The notes: generated from the sequence alone by a model not told the origin. 64,000 nucleotides of DNA from Defluviitaleaceae bacterium (GCA_009781755.1 WQVD01000001.1:62001-126000), one strand, 5' to 3'. Shown: positions 9,226-19,047, counted from the stretch's first letter. Translations and numbers: made by a program.

Positions 9226-10019
9226 TGGACATGGTACATGAAAAAATGTTGATTGATTTGCGTACATTGGGCGTGAAGGAAGGCGGTGTGTTGCTGGTGC
9301 ACTCGTCGTTAAAGTCGCTGGGGGCGGCCTATTTGGACGAAATGAATGACGCGGGTATCAACGCCATTGCGTGCGTTATCGAAACGTTGCGCGCTGCGTT
9401 GGGTAACGCCGGTACGCTGCTTATCCCCACGCTTAGTTATGCGTCCGTACCCGTTGGCAACCGTGCTTTCGATGTGCGCACGACTCCGTCCGATGTGGGG
9501 GCAATCACGGAGTACTTCCGCATGATGCCGGGCGTGATACGCAGCTTGCACCCCACGCATTCCGTGGCGGCGATTGGATCATTGGCGGTCGCCATGACCG
9601 TCAACCACGAGCGAGACACAACCCCCGTGGGGGGGCATTCCCCCTTCCGCAAGTTGCGTGACTTGGACGGGCAAATCCTGATGTTGGGCTGCGGTTTGTG
9701 CCCCAACACTTCCATGCACGGAGTAGAGGAATTGGCCGAACCGCCATACCTTTTTCGTCACACGCTTGATTATTCATGCACGGATGCAAACGGCGAAGGA
9801 CATACCTTGCACATTCGCCGTCACCATTTCGACAACAAGCACGGCGAAGATATCGTGCAGCGCTACGACAGGCTCAAATTTCTGCTGCCGGAATATATTA
9901 TGGCAAACGGCAAAGTGCTGGATGCGGATTGTCACCTCTTTGAAGCGAAGCGCATGTGGGATGTGGCAGAAAAAATTATGCGGGATGATCCGCTGTTCTT
10001 TGTGGACGGTTATTGTTAA
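9216..10019 (+). CDS. AAC(3)-family N-acetyltransferase
   Basis: This roughly 267-residue protein belongs to the aminoglycoside 3-N-acetyltransferase/YokD family of acetyl-CoA-dependent enzymes. Visible family motifs are LLVHSSLKSLG, HPTHSVAAIG, TPVGGHSPFRKL and LMLGCG. Many chromosomal members have no proven resistance role, so a resistance phenotype is not implied. Several in-frame ATGs (9216, 9225, 9231, 9240) lie close together with no strong ribosome site, so the start is uncertain. It overlaps the MutS-like gene and is probably co-translated with it. Confidence 0.85.
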   Translation: MEVMDMVHEKMLIDLRTLGVKEGGVLLVHSSLKSLGAAYLDEMNDAGINAIACVIETLRAALGNAGTLLIPTLSYASVPVGNRAFDVRTTPSDVGAITEYFRMMPGVIRSLHPTHSVAAIGSLAVAMTVNHERDTTPVGGHSPFRKLRDLDGQILMLGCGLCPNTSMHGVEELAEPPYLFRHTLDYSCTDANGEGHTLHIRRHHFDNKHGEDIVQRYDRLKFLLPEYIMANGKVLDADCHLFEAKRMWDVAEKIMRDDPLFFVDGYC

Positions 10020-10054
10020 ACATTGTTGAAAAATTAATTTGAAGGAGGAAAAAT

Positions 10055-10441
10055 ATGTTTTGTTCAAATTGCGGAAATGATTTAAGTGGAGTTACCGGAG
10101 ATTTTTGCACCACATGCGGTACGAAAAAAGAAAATCAACCTTCGCCGCAACATCTTCAGCAAAACACCACCTACCCAACGCCATATTACCACGCTGCCCC
10201 AAGTCACGAAGGCAAAGCAACGGCATCCTTAGTCTTGGGCATCATCGGGCTGGTTGCATGGTTTTTGCCGATTGTTGGGTTGCCCGTAACAATCACAGGG
10301 CTGGTGCTGGGGATAAAGGGAAGGAACAGTTATAACCGCAAATTGGCCACCGTGGGGGTGGTGCTGTCGTCGATTGGCTTGACTGCGTCCGTTATAAACG
10401 CCGCGCTGGGTGCGTACATGGGCGTTATGAATACATTTTAA
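10055..10441 (+). CDS. Zinc-ribbon plus DUF4190 membrane protein
   Basis: A 128-residue protein. An N-terminal zinc ribbon is made of CSNCG and CTTCG (about residues 3-25). A polar Gln/Pro-rich linker follows, then a DUF4190-type segment with two membrane helices (about 55-80 and 100-125). Function is unknown; such proteins are common in Firmicutes. GAAGGAGG precedes the ATG. Confidence 0.85.
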   Translation: MFCSNCGNDLSGVTGDFCTTCGTKKENQPSPQHLQQNTTYPTPYYHAAPSHEGKATASLVLGIIGLVAWFLPIVGLPVTITGLVLGIKGRNSYNRKLATVGVVLSSIGLTASVINAALGAYMGVMNTF

Positions 10442-10453
10442 GGAGAGATTTTA

Positions 10454-10948
10454 ATGGCAGAAATCACGAAAGTATACAAAGAATGCGTGGATGCAAAACG
10501 TTTCATCGGAAAGAAATACAGCCACGAGGACGGTATGCACGGCGGTTACGGGCATAAATGGGGCGAATGGTTCCAAGAGGGTTATTTTGATGTGTTGGAA
10601 AAATTGGGTGACACGGGTGACGGTCAAATCGGTTTGATGACCCAACAAAACGGCGTATTTGTGTACTATATCGGATACTTTATGCCGCCGGGTACGGATG
10701 CGCCAGAGGGGTACGAATACGTAGACTTCCCAGCTGGGGAATTGGGAGTATCTTATGTGCAAGGCAAAGATGGCGAGGTTTACGGACATGGGAAACAATG
10801 CGCGGACAAACTTGTAGAGGCGGGTATCTTAAACCGCGATTGGTGTATCAGCCGTGGCGGATGGGAGTTTGAGCGTTACGTATGCCCGCGCTTTACCACG
10901 CCGGACGCGGACGGGAAAATTATCCTGGACCATTGCTTCTATTTATAA
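10454..10948 (+). CDS. GyrI-like / effector-binding-domain protein (tentative)
   Basis: This 164-residue soluble protein has a central region (YIGYFMPPGT, YEYVDFPAGELGVSYVQG) and a C-terminal FERYVCPRF segment that resemble the GyrI-like small-molecule-binding domain found alone or at the end of AraC-family regulators. It has no DNA-binding domain. It is tightly packed between the zinc-ribbon gene and the glycine C-acetyltransferase gene with its own AGGAGA site. The ligand is unknown. Confidence 0.6.
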   Translation: MAEITKVYKECVDAKRFIGKKYSHEDGMHGGYGHKWGEWFQEGYFDVLEKLGDTGDGQIGLMTQQNGVFVYYIGYFMPPGTDAPEGYEYVDFPAGELGVSYVQGKDGEVYGHGKQCADKLVEAGILNRDWCISRGGWEFERYVCPRFTTPDADGKIILDHCFYL

Positions 10949-10957
10949 GGGGGCCTC

Positions 10958-12145
10958 ATGAAAACCGCATATAACCACTGGATGCAAACCGCCGAGGACA
11001 TCCGCGCATCGGGTTTGTGGAAAACCGAGCGTGTTATTACCACGCCGCAATCGCCCTTGATTGACACGGATAAACAACCGGGGCTCATCAACATGTGCGC
11101 CAACAATTATTTGGGCTTGGCCGATCATCCTGAGGTAAAAGCCGCCGCTAAGGCAGGCATTGACCGCTGGGGTTATGGCCTGTCTAGCGTGCGTTTTATT
11201 TGCGGCACGCAAGAATTGCACAAGGAATTGGAAGCGAAACTGTCGGAATTTTTGCAAACGGATGACACGATTTTATATTCATCATGCTACGATGCGAACG
11301 GCGGATTGTTTGAGACGATCTTGTCCGCAGAGGACGCGATTATTTCCGATGAGTTGAACCACGCCAGCATCATTGACGGCGTGCGCCTTTGCAAAACGGC
11401 ACGTTTTCGCTATAAAAACAACAACATGGCCGAATTGGAAAAATGCTTGCAAGAAGCGCAAGCACAAAATGCCCGCATCAAAGCCATCGTGACGGACGGC
11501 GTATTTTCGATGGACGGCACCATCGCCAATTTGCCCGTTATTTGCGACTTGGCCGAAAGGTATGATGCCATTGTTATCGTGGATGATAGCCACGGGGTAG
11601 GGGTCATTGGCGCGGGGTTGCGCGGCACGGCGGAATACCACGATTGTATTAACCGAGTGGATGTATTCACGGGTACGTTGGGTAAGGCGTTGGGCGGGTC
11701 ATCGGGTGGGTATACCAGCGGACGCAAGGCCATCATTGACCTCCTGCGGCAAAAATCGCGCACATATCTGTTCTCCAACACGCTGTCGCCCATCATTGCT
11801 TCGGGTTCGTTGAAGGTATTAGAGCTCATTACCCATTCGCCGGAGTTAAAAATACGGCTGGACGAAAACACCGCATATTTCCGCAACGGCATCAAAAGTA
11901 TCGGTTTGGAAATCAAAGAAGGCGTCCATCCCATCGTACCCGTCATGTGCTACGACGAACGTAAGGCCGCGTTGATGGCTGAGAAATTGCTTGTGTATGG
12001 CGTGTACGCCGTCGGATTTTTCTTCCCCGTGGTGCCCAAAGGGCAGGCGCGTGTGCGCTGTCAAGTAAGTGCTGCGCATACGCGGGCGCAACTGGACACG
12101 GCCATCGCGGCGTTCGCAAAAATTAACGAGGAGATGGCGGAATGA
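10958..12145 (+). CDS. kbl: Glycine C-acetyltransferase (2-amino-3-ketobutyrate CoA ligase)
   Basis: This 395-residue PLP enzyme of the alpha-oxoamine synthase family converts 2-amino-3-ketobutyrate and CoA to glycine and acetyl-CoA in threonine breakdown. Seen in sequence: the substrate-binding Asn in NMCANNYLGL, the PLP-binding VDDSHGVG, and the Schiff-base Lys in TGTLGKALGG near 241. No threonine dehydrogenase gene is adjacent. The stop overlaps the next small gene as ATGA. Other family members (BioF, HemA, SPT) are less likely from the N-terminal motif. Confidence 0.92.
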   Translation: MKTAYNHWMQTAEDIRASGLWKTERVITTPQSPLIDTDKQPGLINMCANNYLGLADHPEVKAAAKAGIDRWGYGLSSVRFICGTQELHKELEAKLSEFLQTDDTILYSSCYDANGGLFETILSAEDAIISDELNHASIIDGVRLCKTARFRYKNNNMAELEKCLQEAQAQNARIKAIVTDGVFSMDGTIANLPVICDLAERYDAIVIVDDSHGVGVIGAGLRGTAEYHDCINRVDVFTGTLGKALGGSSGGYTSGRKAIIDLLRQKSRTYLFSNTLSPIIASGSLKVLELITHSPELKIRLDENTAYFRNGIKSIGLEIKEGVHPIVPVMCYDERKAALMAEKLLVYGVYAVGFFFPVVPKGQARVRCQVSAAHTRAQLDTAIAAFAKINEEMAE

Positions 12146-12396
12146 AGGCATGTTTAAATATCGTAGGCGTGGTTACGATTTTGTTTGGCTTTTTTGCTGG
12201 TATTTTCTCCGGCAGTGGTTTTCTGTTTTTACTTTTCATCGCGCTCGGCATTTTGGGTGCAATGCCGTTTTTTGCGATATCGTATTTGCTAACCGAAATG
12301 GCGGAAATGGTGGCTAAAAATAAAGAAGCCCATGATAAAATCTACGCGCTGAAAAACCGCATAGAAGCGCTGGAAGCCGTCGATACAGACGTGTAA
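12142..12396 (+). CDS. Small membrane protein with C-terminal coiled coil
   Basis: An 84-residue protein with two membrane helices (about 5-25 and 28-50) and a charged heptad-like tail (AKNKEAHDKIYALKNRIEAL). It is coupled to kbl by an ATGA overlap. No family is recognised. The next gene is convergent. Confidence 0.65.
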   Translation: MKACLNIVGVVTILFGFFAGIFSGSGFLFLLFIALGILGAMPFFAISYLLTEMAEMVAKNKEAHDKIYALKNRIEALEAVDTDV

Positions 12397-12405
12397 TAAC
12401 CGAAA

Positions 12406-13551
12406 TTACATGTGCGCCTCAGCGATTTCGCAATAATGCGCCAAGTGGGTGCGGTGGGTGTGCGCCGAATATTCACCTATAACGGCGTGAATATGCCGAT
12501 ACGCGGCCTCGTTGTAGCGGAAGAAGTCATCGTTGACGTGGTGCGCCAGCGTTAACGCAGCAAACCGTGCGCGATCGGCGTTTTCGCAATAAACATCGTG
12601 CAGACCATCAGGGTTTATTTCCAAATCGTTTAACAAACCTGCATCGTGCCGCAATGTTTCCAGGCGAATGCGGAGGAATTCATTTTTTTTGTACGCGAAT
12701 GTGATGCCGGGGAATGTTTTCTCCCATGTATTGTGCGTTTGCGCGGTTGTTAAATTTTCGCTTAGTTGTCCCCATTCGCTGTTGTTGAGTGGGGATTTTT
12801 GATTAGCCATGCAAAGGATGTCGCAAATGCGCCGCGCGCAGTCAGCGAAGAAAACGGCGTTGTCGCGGACGATGAGCGGCTCATAAGGGCTTTTTTCGGT
12901 GCGTTTGGCGTGTATTTCGATTTTGGCGGTGCATTCGTCGGGTAGGGAGCCGGCATTGGCGTGACCGATGGACGGCAATGTGCGGAAGAACAATGATTCC
13001 GATGAGCGCAACCCCGCGTGTACATGCGCCGCGTTCTCCCAGCCTTGGAAGCCCGAAAACCCCTCGTGCGCATACGAATCAGCAAATGTGTGTAGCGTTA
13101 TACCCAATGCAATCAAAAAATCCTCCGTGCGCATCTGCTGTACAATGTCCTTTACGCGTTGGTTTACAAGCAGATGTTCTCCGCGATTTGCACTTATACA
13201 CCGGTATAAACTGCGCTCGGCGTTCTTGTTTAACGTATAAAATGGGCGTGGCATAATGAAATGAAATGGCATTAATGTGTGTAACCGATAACTGCTTGAC
13301 AACGTGCGCAACATGTTAATCCCCGTCGTGCAAGGCAGAAAAACCCAACGATTGCGGCGAATGCGCAATTTTCGTGCGAGTCGGTTCTCGATAAAAAACG
13401 GCGGCGGTGCGCTGTCGGTAATAAACGGCGCATGCATAATAAAATCATCCACTTGTTGTGAAAAATACGCTATATACTGCGCGTCCTGTACCGAAAAGCC
13501 TGCGTGCACCGCCAGTACCTTAACTGTATTGTAATGGAAATCTCGCTTCAT
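12406..13551 (-). CDS. DUF6765 family protein
   Basis: This 381-residue protein begins MKRDFHYNTVKVLAVHAGF, matching the DUF6765 family, whose members share an N-terminal HFYH-like motif, a QYVDD-like stretch (here FSQQVDDF) and a central HTFADSYAHEGFSGF motif. The many His and Asp residues suggest a metal-dependent hydrolase-like fold, but function is unknown. I chose the ATG at 13551, which has GAGGGAG seven bases upstream. It diverges from the radical SAM gene with only 58 bases between starts, so promoters overlap. Confidence 0.75.
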   Translation of the reverse strand: MKRDFHYNTVKVLAVHAGFSVQDAQYIAYFSQQVDDFIMHAPFITDSAPPPFFIENRLARKLRIRRNRWVFLPCTTGINMLRTLSSSYRLHTLMPFHFIMPRPFYTLNKNAERSLYRCISANRGEHLLVNQRVKDIVQQMRTEDFLIALGITLHTFADSYAHEGFSGFQGWENAAHVHAGLRSSESLFFRTLPSIGHANAGSLPDECTAKIEIHAKRTEKSPYEPLIVRDNAVFFADCARRICDILCMANQKSPLNNSEWGQLSENLTTAQTHNTWEKTFPGITFAYKKNEFLRIRLETLRHDAGLLNDLEINPDGLHDVYCENADRARFAALTLAHHVNDDFFRYNEAAYRHIHAVIGEYSAHTHRTHLAHYCEIAEAHM

Positions 13552-13609
13552 TTTGCGCTCCCTCGGCCTTTTGTGTATGATATGCGACATATCGGTCGGG
13601 GGTTATAGC

Positions 13610-15397
13610 ATGTTAAAATCTGCGAAAAAAATTATCTTGGTTGCCATCAATGCCAAGTTCATCCACGCCAATCTTGCGATTCCGTCGCTTATCCGCCATG
13701 TGCGCGATTTGCCCGGCATCATAATAACCGCGCTGGAATTCACCACCCAAGACAAAATAAATCATATCCTGGCAGAAATCACCGATGCCCAACCCGATGT
13801 GGTGGGCTTTTCTTGTTATATTTGGAACATCGAAATTGTGCGTAATTTGGTAGCGGCATTGAAAAAGGTGCGGCCAGGCGTTTGCATAATTTTGGGCGGG
13901 CCGGAAGTTTCCTTTGACCCAGAAGCACAATTGGCAAAATGCCCTGCGGATATCGTAGTGCGCAGCGAAGGGGAGGGTGCACTGCGGGATATTTTAACCG
14001 GTACGCCACTGAGCGAAATTAACGGGATTTCCTTTTATGCGGCTTCCAACGAAATTCACACCTCCTCCCTGCGCACAAAATTACCGCTCGAAGAAATCGC
14101 TTTCCCCTACGCCGCCGATACGCTGCCGCAAAATAAAATCATTTACTACGAATCCTCGCGCGGGTGTCCATACACTTGCGGCTTCTGCTTGTCACACAGT
14201 GAGAAGCCTGTGCGTTTACTGCCACTTGCCCGTGTTTTCCGTGAATTGGATTTTTTCTTGGCACATCGCGTTAACCAAGTCAAGTTTGTTGACCGCACGC
14301 TCAATTGCGCCCGCGCCCGCGCGCTTGCGATTTGGCAATACTTGCTGGACAACGACAACGGCCACACCAATTTTCACTTTGAAATTTCTGCCGATTTATT
14401 GGACAGTGCGGCCATTGCATTGTTGCAAAAAGCCCCGGAAGGGTTGTTCCAATTTGAAATCGGCGTACAATCCACCCACGCACCTACGTTACAACTTATC
14501 CGGCGCCAAACACACACCGACGCAGCACTCGCCAACATCCGCGCATTAAAATCCGCACCCCACGTTCACATCCTCTTGGATTTAATTGCCGGGCTGCCGG
14601 GGGAATCTTTTACGCGGGTTCGCCAATCATTTAACGACGTGTACGCGCTGACGCCGCACATGTTGCAACTGGGTTTCCTCAAATTATTAAAAGGCTCGCG
14701 CCTGCGGGAAGAAGCCGAATTGCACGACATCGTCTACCAAGACGCCCCCCCCTACGAAGTCTTGTACACCGCGCACATCACCTACGAGGAACTAAAAATC
14801 TTAAAGCAAATCGAACACGCGCTGGACATCTTGTACAATTCAGGACATTTTGCGTGGACGGTATCCTTCGCGATTCCATTTTTTCCATCGGCATTTGATT
14901 TTTATGCCTCCTTTGCCGCGCATTGGAAAGAAAATGGCTACCACCGCGCCGCGCAAAGCCTGCCGCGCTTGTTCGAAATCTTAAACAATTTCCTCGCCCC
15001 CCACACCGCCCCCGAGGCGCGTTTAAATCTGCTGCGCTACGACTGGTACGCCACCGGTAATCAAAAAAGCCCCCCCGCGTGGCTGTACGAACCCACGCAA
15101 GCGGACTTGCAACAAATCAATCAATTGTACAAAACAACCGACACGCCGCGCCGCCATCCCATCGTCAAGTTTGACTTCGACCCCGGCGCAAGCAATGTAA
15201 TGACGAATGGTAAAAATGCAACCATCAACAGTGACCGCGACGGGGTGTATCTATTGTTTAAATCAACCGCTAAGCCGCGTCCCGGTGCACAGGGCAAGTG
15301 CATGATCGTGACGAATCTGAGCATCGCAAACGAAATATCTTTGTATAGCATTAAAGAATTAGGGCTTAATCAAATTTATTTATCTTTCAAAAAGTAA
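13610..15397 (+). CDS. B12-binding-domain radical SAM protein (DUF4080 type)
   Basis: This 595-residue protein has an N-terminal cobalamin-binding Rossmann domain (about 8-130), a radical SAM domain with CPYTCGFC (CxxxCxxC, near residue 185) and a long C-terminal DUF4080-like region. The family is like BchE and MiaB-related methylases, but the substrate is unknown. The start at 13610 has GGGGG upstream. The CP-rich, low-complexity-free sequence and length fit the family. A divergent DUF6765 gene shares its promoter region. Confidence 0.88.
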   Translation: MLKSAKKIILVAINAKFIHANLAIPSLIRHVRDLPGIIITALEFTTQDKINHILAEITDAQPDVVGFSCYIWNIEIVRNLVAALKKVRPGVCIILGGPEVSFDPEAQLAKCPADIVVRSEGEGALRDILTGTPLSEINGISFYAASNEIHTSSLRTKLPLEEIAFPYAADTLPQNKIIYYESSRGCPYTCGFCLSHSEKPVRLLPLARVFRELDFFLAHRVNQVKFVDRTLNCARARALAIWQYLLDNDNGHTNFHFEISADLLDSAAIALLQKAPEGLFQFEIGVQSTHAPTLQLIRRQTHTDAALANIRALKSAPHVHILLDLIAGLPGESFTRVRQSFNDVYALTPHMLQLGFLKLLKGSRLREEAELHDIVYQDAPPYEVLYTAHITYEELKILKQIEHALDILYNSGHFAWTVSFAIPFFPSAFDFYASFAAHWKENGYHRAAQSLPRLFEILNNFLAPHTAPEARLNLLRYDWYATGNQKSPPAWLYEPTQADLQQINQLYKTTDTPRRHPIVKFDFDPGASNVMTNGKNATINSDRDGVYLLFKSTAKPRPGAQGKCMIVTNLSIANEISLYSIKELGLNQIYLSFKK

Positions 15398-15881
15398 ACA
15401 ATGTTCGTCAATGGTTCTCACAGGACTTGTCATCATTTCATCCAATAAAAATTTATCCCTTTGGGAATAAGTTTAGAATTACAGACGGACACTCTAGGGC
15501 ATATGTTGCTTGGGAAAATGGAATTGAAAAAATACCTGCAATTATATCCGACAATGAAATCATAACAAGCGAGCTGGGGCAAATACAATATAAGCATGAT
15601 GGAATGTGGTGCGAACGATTTAATCTAAAAAATATTTCAACTTGCAAAATCGAATATTGCCACATGACAAATATATTGAATTGTGGATAGGTAGGTGCAA
15701 TAAAATGTATGATCTTGTGTACGCCATTCATAATAATCATCTTGATAAAGATTTACATGAGGCGCACCGAATCGATTTGGAAAATAAAGGTTTATATATT
15801 TATGGTATTTCAGAAGATTTATCATTATATTATTGCGAAGATATTGATGGGAACTTAAAAGCGGAATTGCGTCCCAAATAA
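15376..15881 (+). pseudogene. Decayed ParB/Srx-like 'DGHTRA' protein, truncated and frameshifted
   Basis: Frame 1 reads FHPIKIYPFGNKFRITDGH followed by SRAYVAWENGIEKIPAI, matching ParB-N/Srx-fold proteins with a DGHTRA-type motif. Near 15640, at CAAAA, the match moves to the -1 frame, continuing NRILPHDKYIELWIGRC to the stop at 15881. The N-terminus is missing; homology-like sequence runs back into the end of the radical SAM gene. A sequencing error would explain the frameshift but not the missing start. It is more AT-rich than its neighbours. Confidence 0.6.
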
Positions 15882-15886
15882 AGCGG

Positions 15887-16513
15887 TTACAACGTCATCT
15901 GTGAAAACGACGTTTCGCACTGGGTGACGGTGGCGTTGAAATCGAGTTGCGATATTTCCTCCGGTGACAACTTACCGCACAGCCAATCTTCAATTTGATT
16001 TGCACGCAAAATAACAGGCATACGGTCGTGGATTTCTGCCACGTTATCGTGTGCCTGTTTTGTGATGATGACAAATTCGCGCTCGTGGGGTTGGCCGCCC
16101 GGCGCGTTGCGGTACAGCCCCGCCATGAATAAAAGGTTTCCCTTTACATCCTTGATGTAGTGCTTAACTTTTTGTTTGCCTTGCGCCTGCCATTCATAAT
16201 ATTCGCCGGCGGGTACGACGCAGCGGCCGGCTACCAGCAGCGGCGCGAAGGTGCTTTTGGTTTTGAGCGTTTCGGAACGAGCATTGATAATTACACCCTT
16301 GCCGTCCCATTTCTTAAAACCCCAACGCAGCGTTTCCAAATTGATGGTGGCGTTGGTGCCGCCGGTGATGACGGGGGCATTGTGCGTTGGGTATACATCG
16401 CCCGGGGTGGGGAGCTGCCAATCGTCGTTGGCCAGCCGCAGCGACACTTCGCGTATGACTTCGCGTATTTCGATAATTTCTTCTTCGGTGAGTGCCGAAT
16501 ATCTGCCGCACAT
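15887..16513 (-). CDS. yedK: SOS response-associated (SRAP) protein, YedK/HMCES family
   Basis: This 208-residue protein starts MCGRYS: Cys2 becomes the N-terminal nucleophile that forms a thiazolidine crosslink with abasic sites in single-stranded DNA. Other family motifs seen are NARSET, RCVVPAGEYYEW and HDRMPVIL. It therefore shields abasic sites during replication. AAGGAG lies upstream. It is the last gene of a three-gene minus-strand operon with two Y-family polymerases, a grouping that fits damage tolerance. Confidence 0.93.
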   Translation of the reverse strand: MCGRYSALTEEEIIEIREVIREVSLRLANDDWQLPTPGDVYPTHNAPVITGGTNATINLETLRWGFKKWDGKGVIINARSETLKTKSTFAPLLVAGRCVVPAGEYYEWQAQGKQKVKHYIKDVKGNLLFMAGLYRNAPGGQPHEREFVIITKQAHDNVAEIHDRMPVILRANQIEDWLCGKLSPEEISQLDFNATVTQCETSFSQMTL

Positions 16514-16527
16514 AAATTATGCTCCTT

Positions 16528-17676
16528 TCACACCCGCAGCACGCCGCCGCGTTCGACCTCTAGTTTGCCCAGCCGCGTGGTTAGGTTGCGCAGGCGTATG
16601 TCTACGTCTACGTCCGTGGTTATATCGCAGCCGTCCAGCAGTAATTGCCCCATGCCGGTGAGGTTGTCTGTACGGATGCCGATGGAGCGCAGGGGGCGTT
16701 TCCAGTCGTAATTCCGCTTGAACAGCGCGTATGCCCGGTTGAATACGTAGTTTACGCTATCGGTGGCCTTGGGTAAACTGCATTGGCGCGTAAATTTGTT
16801 AAATTCGCTGTCACGCAGGTTGATGGCGATGGTGGAGGCTTGCAGTTGGTGCTTCTTGAGCCGCGCGCATACGGTGCTGGCCAACAGGTACAGTACGGCA
16901 CTGACATCTGCATTGGTGCGCAAATCCTCCGGCGGAGTGATGGTGTTGCCGATGGAGCCGATTTCTTCCACATTGGGGTTAAAATTTCGATCGTCGCCGT
17001 TGGCGTAGGCGTGCAGGTCGTACCCGGCTTTGCCCAGCAGCTTGCCCAAGAAGTCGGGGCAGGCTACGGCAATGTCGCCGATGGTGCGTATGCCCACGTT
17101 GTGCAGCAGCTTCTTGCGTTGTTGCCCCACGAACAACAGCTTGGATACGCACAGCGGCCACACGATGTCGCGGTAGTTGTCGGGCGTGATGACGGTCAAT
17201 GCGTTGGGCTTGTTGTAGTCGCTGCCCAGCTTGGAAAAAATCAAATTATCCGCCACGCCGATACTGACGCTCAAGTCCAGTGCGTAGCGGGTTTCTACAC
17301 GGATGAGCTCGGCGACTTGCGCGGCTTCTTCCAGCGGCATGTCGCCCATATCCAGCCACGCCTCGTCCATGCCGTAGGGGATGACATTGTTGGTATACTT
17401 GCCGTACACCGCGCGCGCCAAGCGGGTCTGCGTCAAGTATTTGCCCAAATCGGCCTGCACATACCGCAGCTCCGGGCAAATCTTGCGCGCCTGCCGAAAG
17501 GAAATGCCTGTTAATACACCCGCGCGCTTGGCCACGGCGTTTTTACTCATGACAATGGAGTGCCGCATCTTGGGGTCGCCGCATACGGCAAACGGCACAT
17601 TGCGCAACGCAGGGGTGAATTTTTCCTCCACGGCGGCGTAGTAATTGTCCATGTCGCAGTGGATGCGCCTGCGCAT
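16528..17676 (-). CDS. Y-family DNA polymerase (DinB-like), second of the operon
   Basis: This 382-residue translesion polymerase has catalytic motifs HCDMDNYYAAVE (Asp, N-terminus) and GMDEAWLD (Asp-Glu near 105), then little-finger sequence toward the C-terminus. Its start overlaps the previous polymerase's stop by one base (TAATG). It is shorter than the upstream paralogue and has diverged, so this is not a recent duplication. It likely bypasses DNA lesions, and the SRAP gene follows after 14 bases. Confidence 0.9.
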   Translation of the reverse strand: MRRRIHCDMDNYYAAVEEKFTPALRNVPFAVCGDPKMRHSIVMSKNAVAKRAGVLTGISFRQARKICPELRYVQADLGKYLTQTRLARAVYGKYTNNVIPYGMDEAWLDMGDMPLEEAAQVAELIRVETRYALDLSVSIGVADNLIFSKLGSDYNKPNALTVITPDNYRDIVWPLCVSKLLFVGQQRKKLLHNVGIRTIGDIAVACPDFLGKLLGKAGYDLHAYANGDDRNFNPNVEEIGSIGNTITPPEDLRTNADVSAVLYLLASTVCARLKKHQLQASTIAINLRDSEFNKFTRQCSLPKATDSVNYVFNRAYALFKRNYDWKRPLRSIGIRTDNLTGMGQLLLDGCDITTDVDVDIRLRNLTTRLGKLEVERGGVLRV

Positions 17677-19013
17677 TATAACCCCCCTGTAGCACGAAAC
17701 GGGCTGAACCGATTCAGCGTAAAGTCCGACTTTTTTCCGCTGCTGACGAATCCGTCACTGTGCGATGTGCTCTCTGTCGTGTCGTATCGGGTGCTGCGGG
17801 TCGCAACCGGCACGGGGCATTCGATATCGCCAAAGTCTACGCCGCGCAAAAAACTGGCGCGCATCACCGCTTCGTCGCCATGGCGCAGGCGTATGGCGTC
17901 GATGCTCTTCGACATGCCTTTCGACGGCCGCCGATATTCTTCAAGCGATAGTTGCGCATAGTTTGCGTCCACGAGTTTTTCGGCGCGCACGCCCAGTTGG
18001 CGCACGGGTTCGTTTTTCCACACATCGCGGAATAACGCCGACGCATGGTAATAGAGTTCCGTGGTGCTGTCGGTGGGGCAGGTGAGTTTGCGCTGGTGCG
18101 CGTAGTATTCGAACGCGCTGTTGCGGATGCCGATGCTCACCACACCTGCGGCCATGCCCGTGCGGCGCAGGCGTTTTCCCGTAGATTCGCACAGGTGCAG
18201 AAGCACGCGGTTGGCGTCGTCGTAGCGCGTGATATCGTAGGGGATGGTCGTGGAGTTGCCCACGCTCTTGGCCGGTGCGTGATGCGGCTCGATTTTGGAA
18301 TGGTCGATACCGTTGGCGTATTCCCACAGTGTGTGCGACTGCGACTTGAACGTCGGCACCAAGTACCGCACGTCAAACCGCGCCAAGTCGCCGATGGTTT
18401 GGATGCCCAGCTGCCGCAGCTTGGGCACGGTGGCACGCCCCGCCATGAACAAATCTTCAATCGGCAGCCGCCACATCTTGTCTAGCTCGTGGTGCATCAA
18501 CGAGTTGGTGAAATTGGGTTTGCGTAGCTCGGTGGCCATTTTCGCCAGCAATTTATTGGGCCCCACGCCCACGCAAACCGTATAGCCAAATTCTTTATAG
18601 ATGCCCTCGCGTATCTTATCCGCCGCCGCCAAGGGCGGGCCGAAATGCCGCTCCATGTGTGTATAGTCCACAAACGCCTCATCAATGGAGTACTGCTGCA
18701 CTCGGTCGGAAAATTGGTGCAGGTACTCAATCATTGCATCGCTGTACCGCTCGTATACGTCAAAGCTCGCCGGGATGACCACCAGGCCGGGGCATTTTTT
18801 GCGCGCGCTCATCAACGTCTCGCCGGTTTGGATGCCGTAGGGTTTGCACGGCAAGCTTTTAGACAGCACGATGCCGCGTCGGCTTTCCTCATCGCCGCCA
18901 ATAATCGAAGGAATTGTACGTAAATCCAGCGTCTCGCCCGCGGCCAGCCGCTCCAAGGCTTCCCAAGCCAAATACGCTGAGTTTACATCAATATGAAAAA
19001 ACACCGATTGCAT
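17676..19013 (-). CDS. Y-family DNA polymerase (DinB/UmuC-like), first of the operon
   Basis: This 445-residue polymerase starts at ATG 19013, with AGGAGG seven bases upstream; the frame extends further upstream without support. Catalytic motifs are FHIDVNSAYLAWE and YSIDEAFVDYTH. The family copies past damaged bases with low fidelity. The promoter upstream carries LexA-box-like sites (see 19048-19086). It heads an operon with another Y-family polymerase and a SRAP protein. Confidence 0.9.
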   Translation of the reverse strand: MQSVFFHIDVNSAYLAWEALERLAAGETLDLRTIPSIIGGDEESRRGIVLSKSLPCKPYGIQTGETLMSARKKCPGLVVIPASFDVYERYSDAMIEYLHQFSDRVQQYSIDEAFVDYTHMERHFGPPLAAADKIREGIYKEFGYTVCVGVGPNKLLAKMATELRKPNFTNSLMHHELDKMWRLPIEDLFMAGRATVPKLRQLGIQTIGDLARFDVRYLVPTFKSQSHTLWEYANGIDHSKIEPHHAPAKSVGNSTTIPYDITRYDDANRVLLHLCESTGKRLRRTGMAAGVVSIGIRNSAFEYYAHQRKLTCPTDSTTELYYHASALFRDVWKNEPVRQLGVRAEKLVDANYAQLSLEEYRRPSKGMSKSIDAIRLRHGDEAVMRASFLRGVDFGDIECPVPVATRSTRYDTTESTSHSDGFVSSGKKSDFTLNRFSPFRATGGL

Positions 19014-19047
19014 CAAGCCACCTCCTGCGTGCGCAAAGTGTTGCTTG

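Noticed and set aside
9216-10019. Acquired aminoglycoside resistance gene
   Set aside because: The family match is clear, but it is set in a chromosomal operon-like run with no mobile marks, and many members have other roles.
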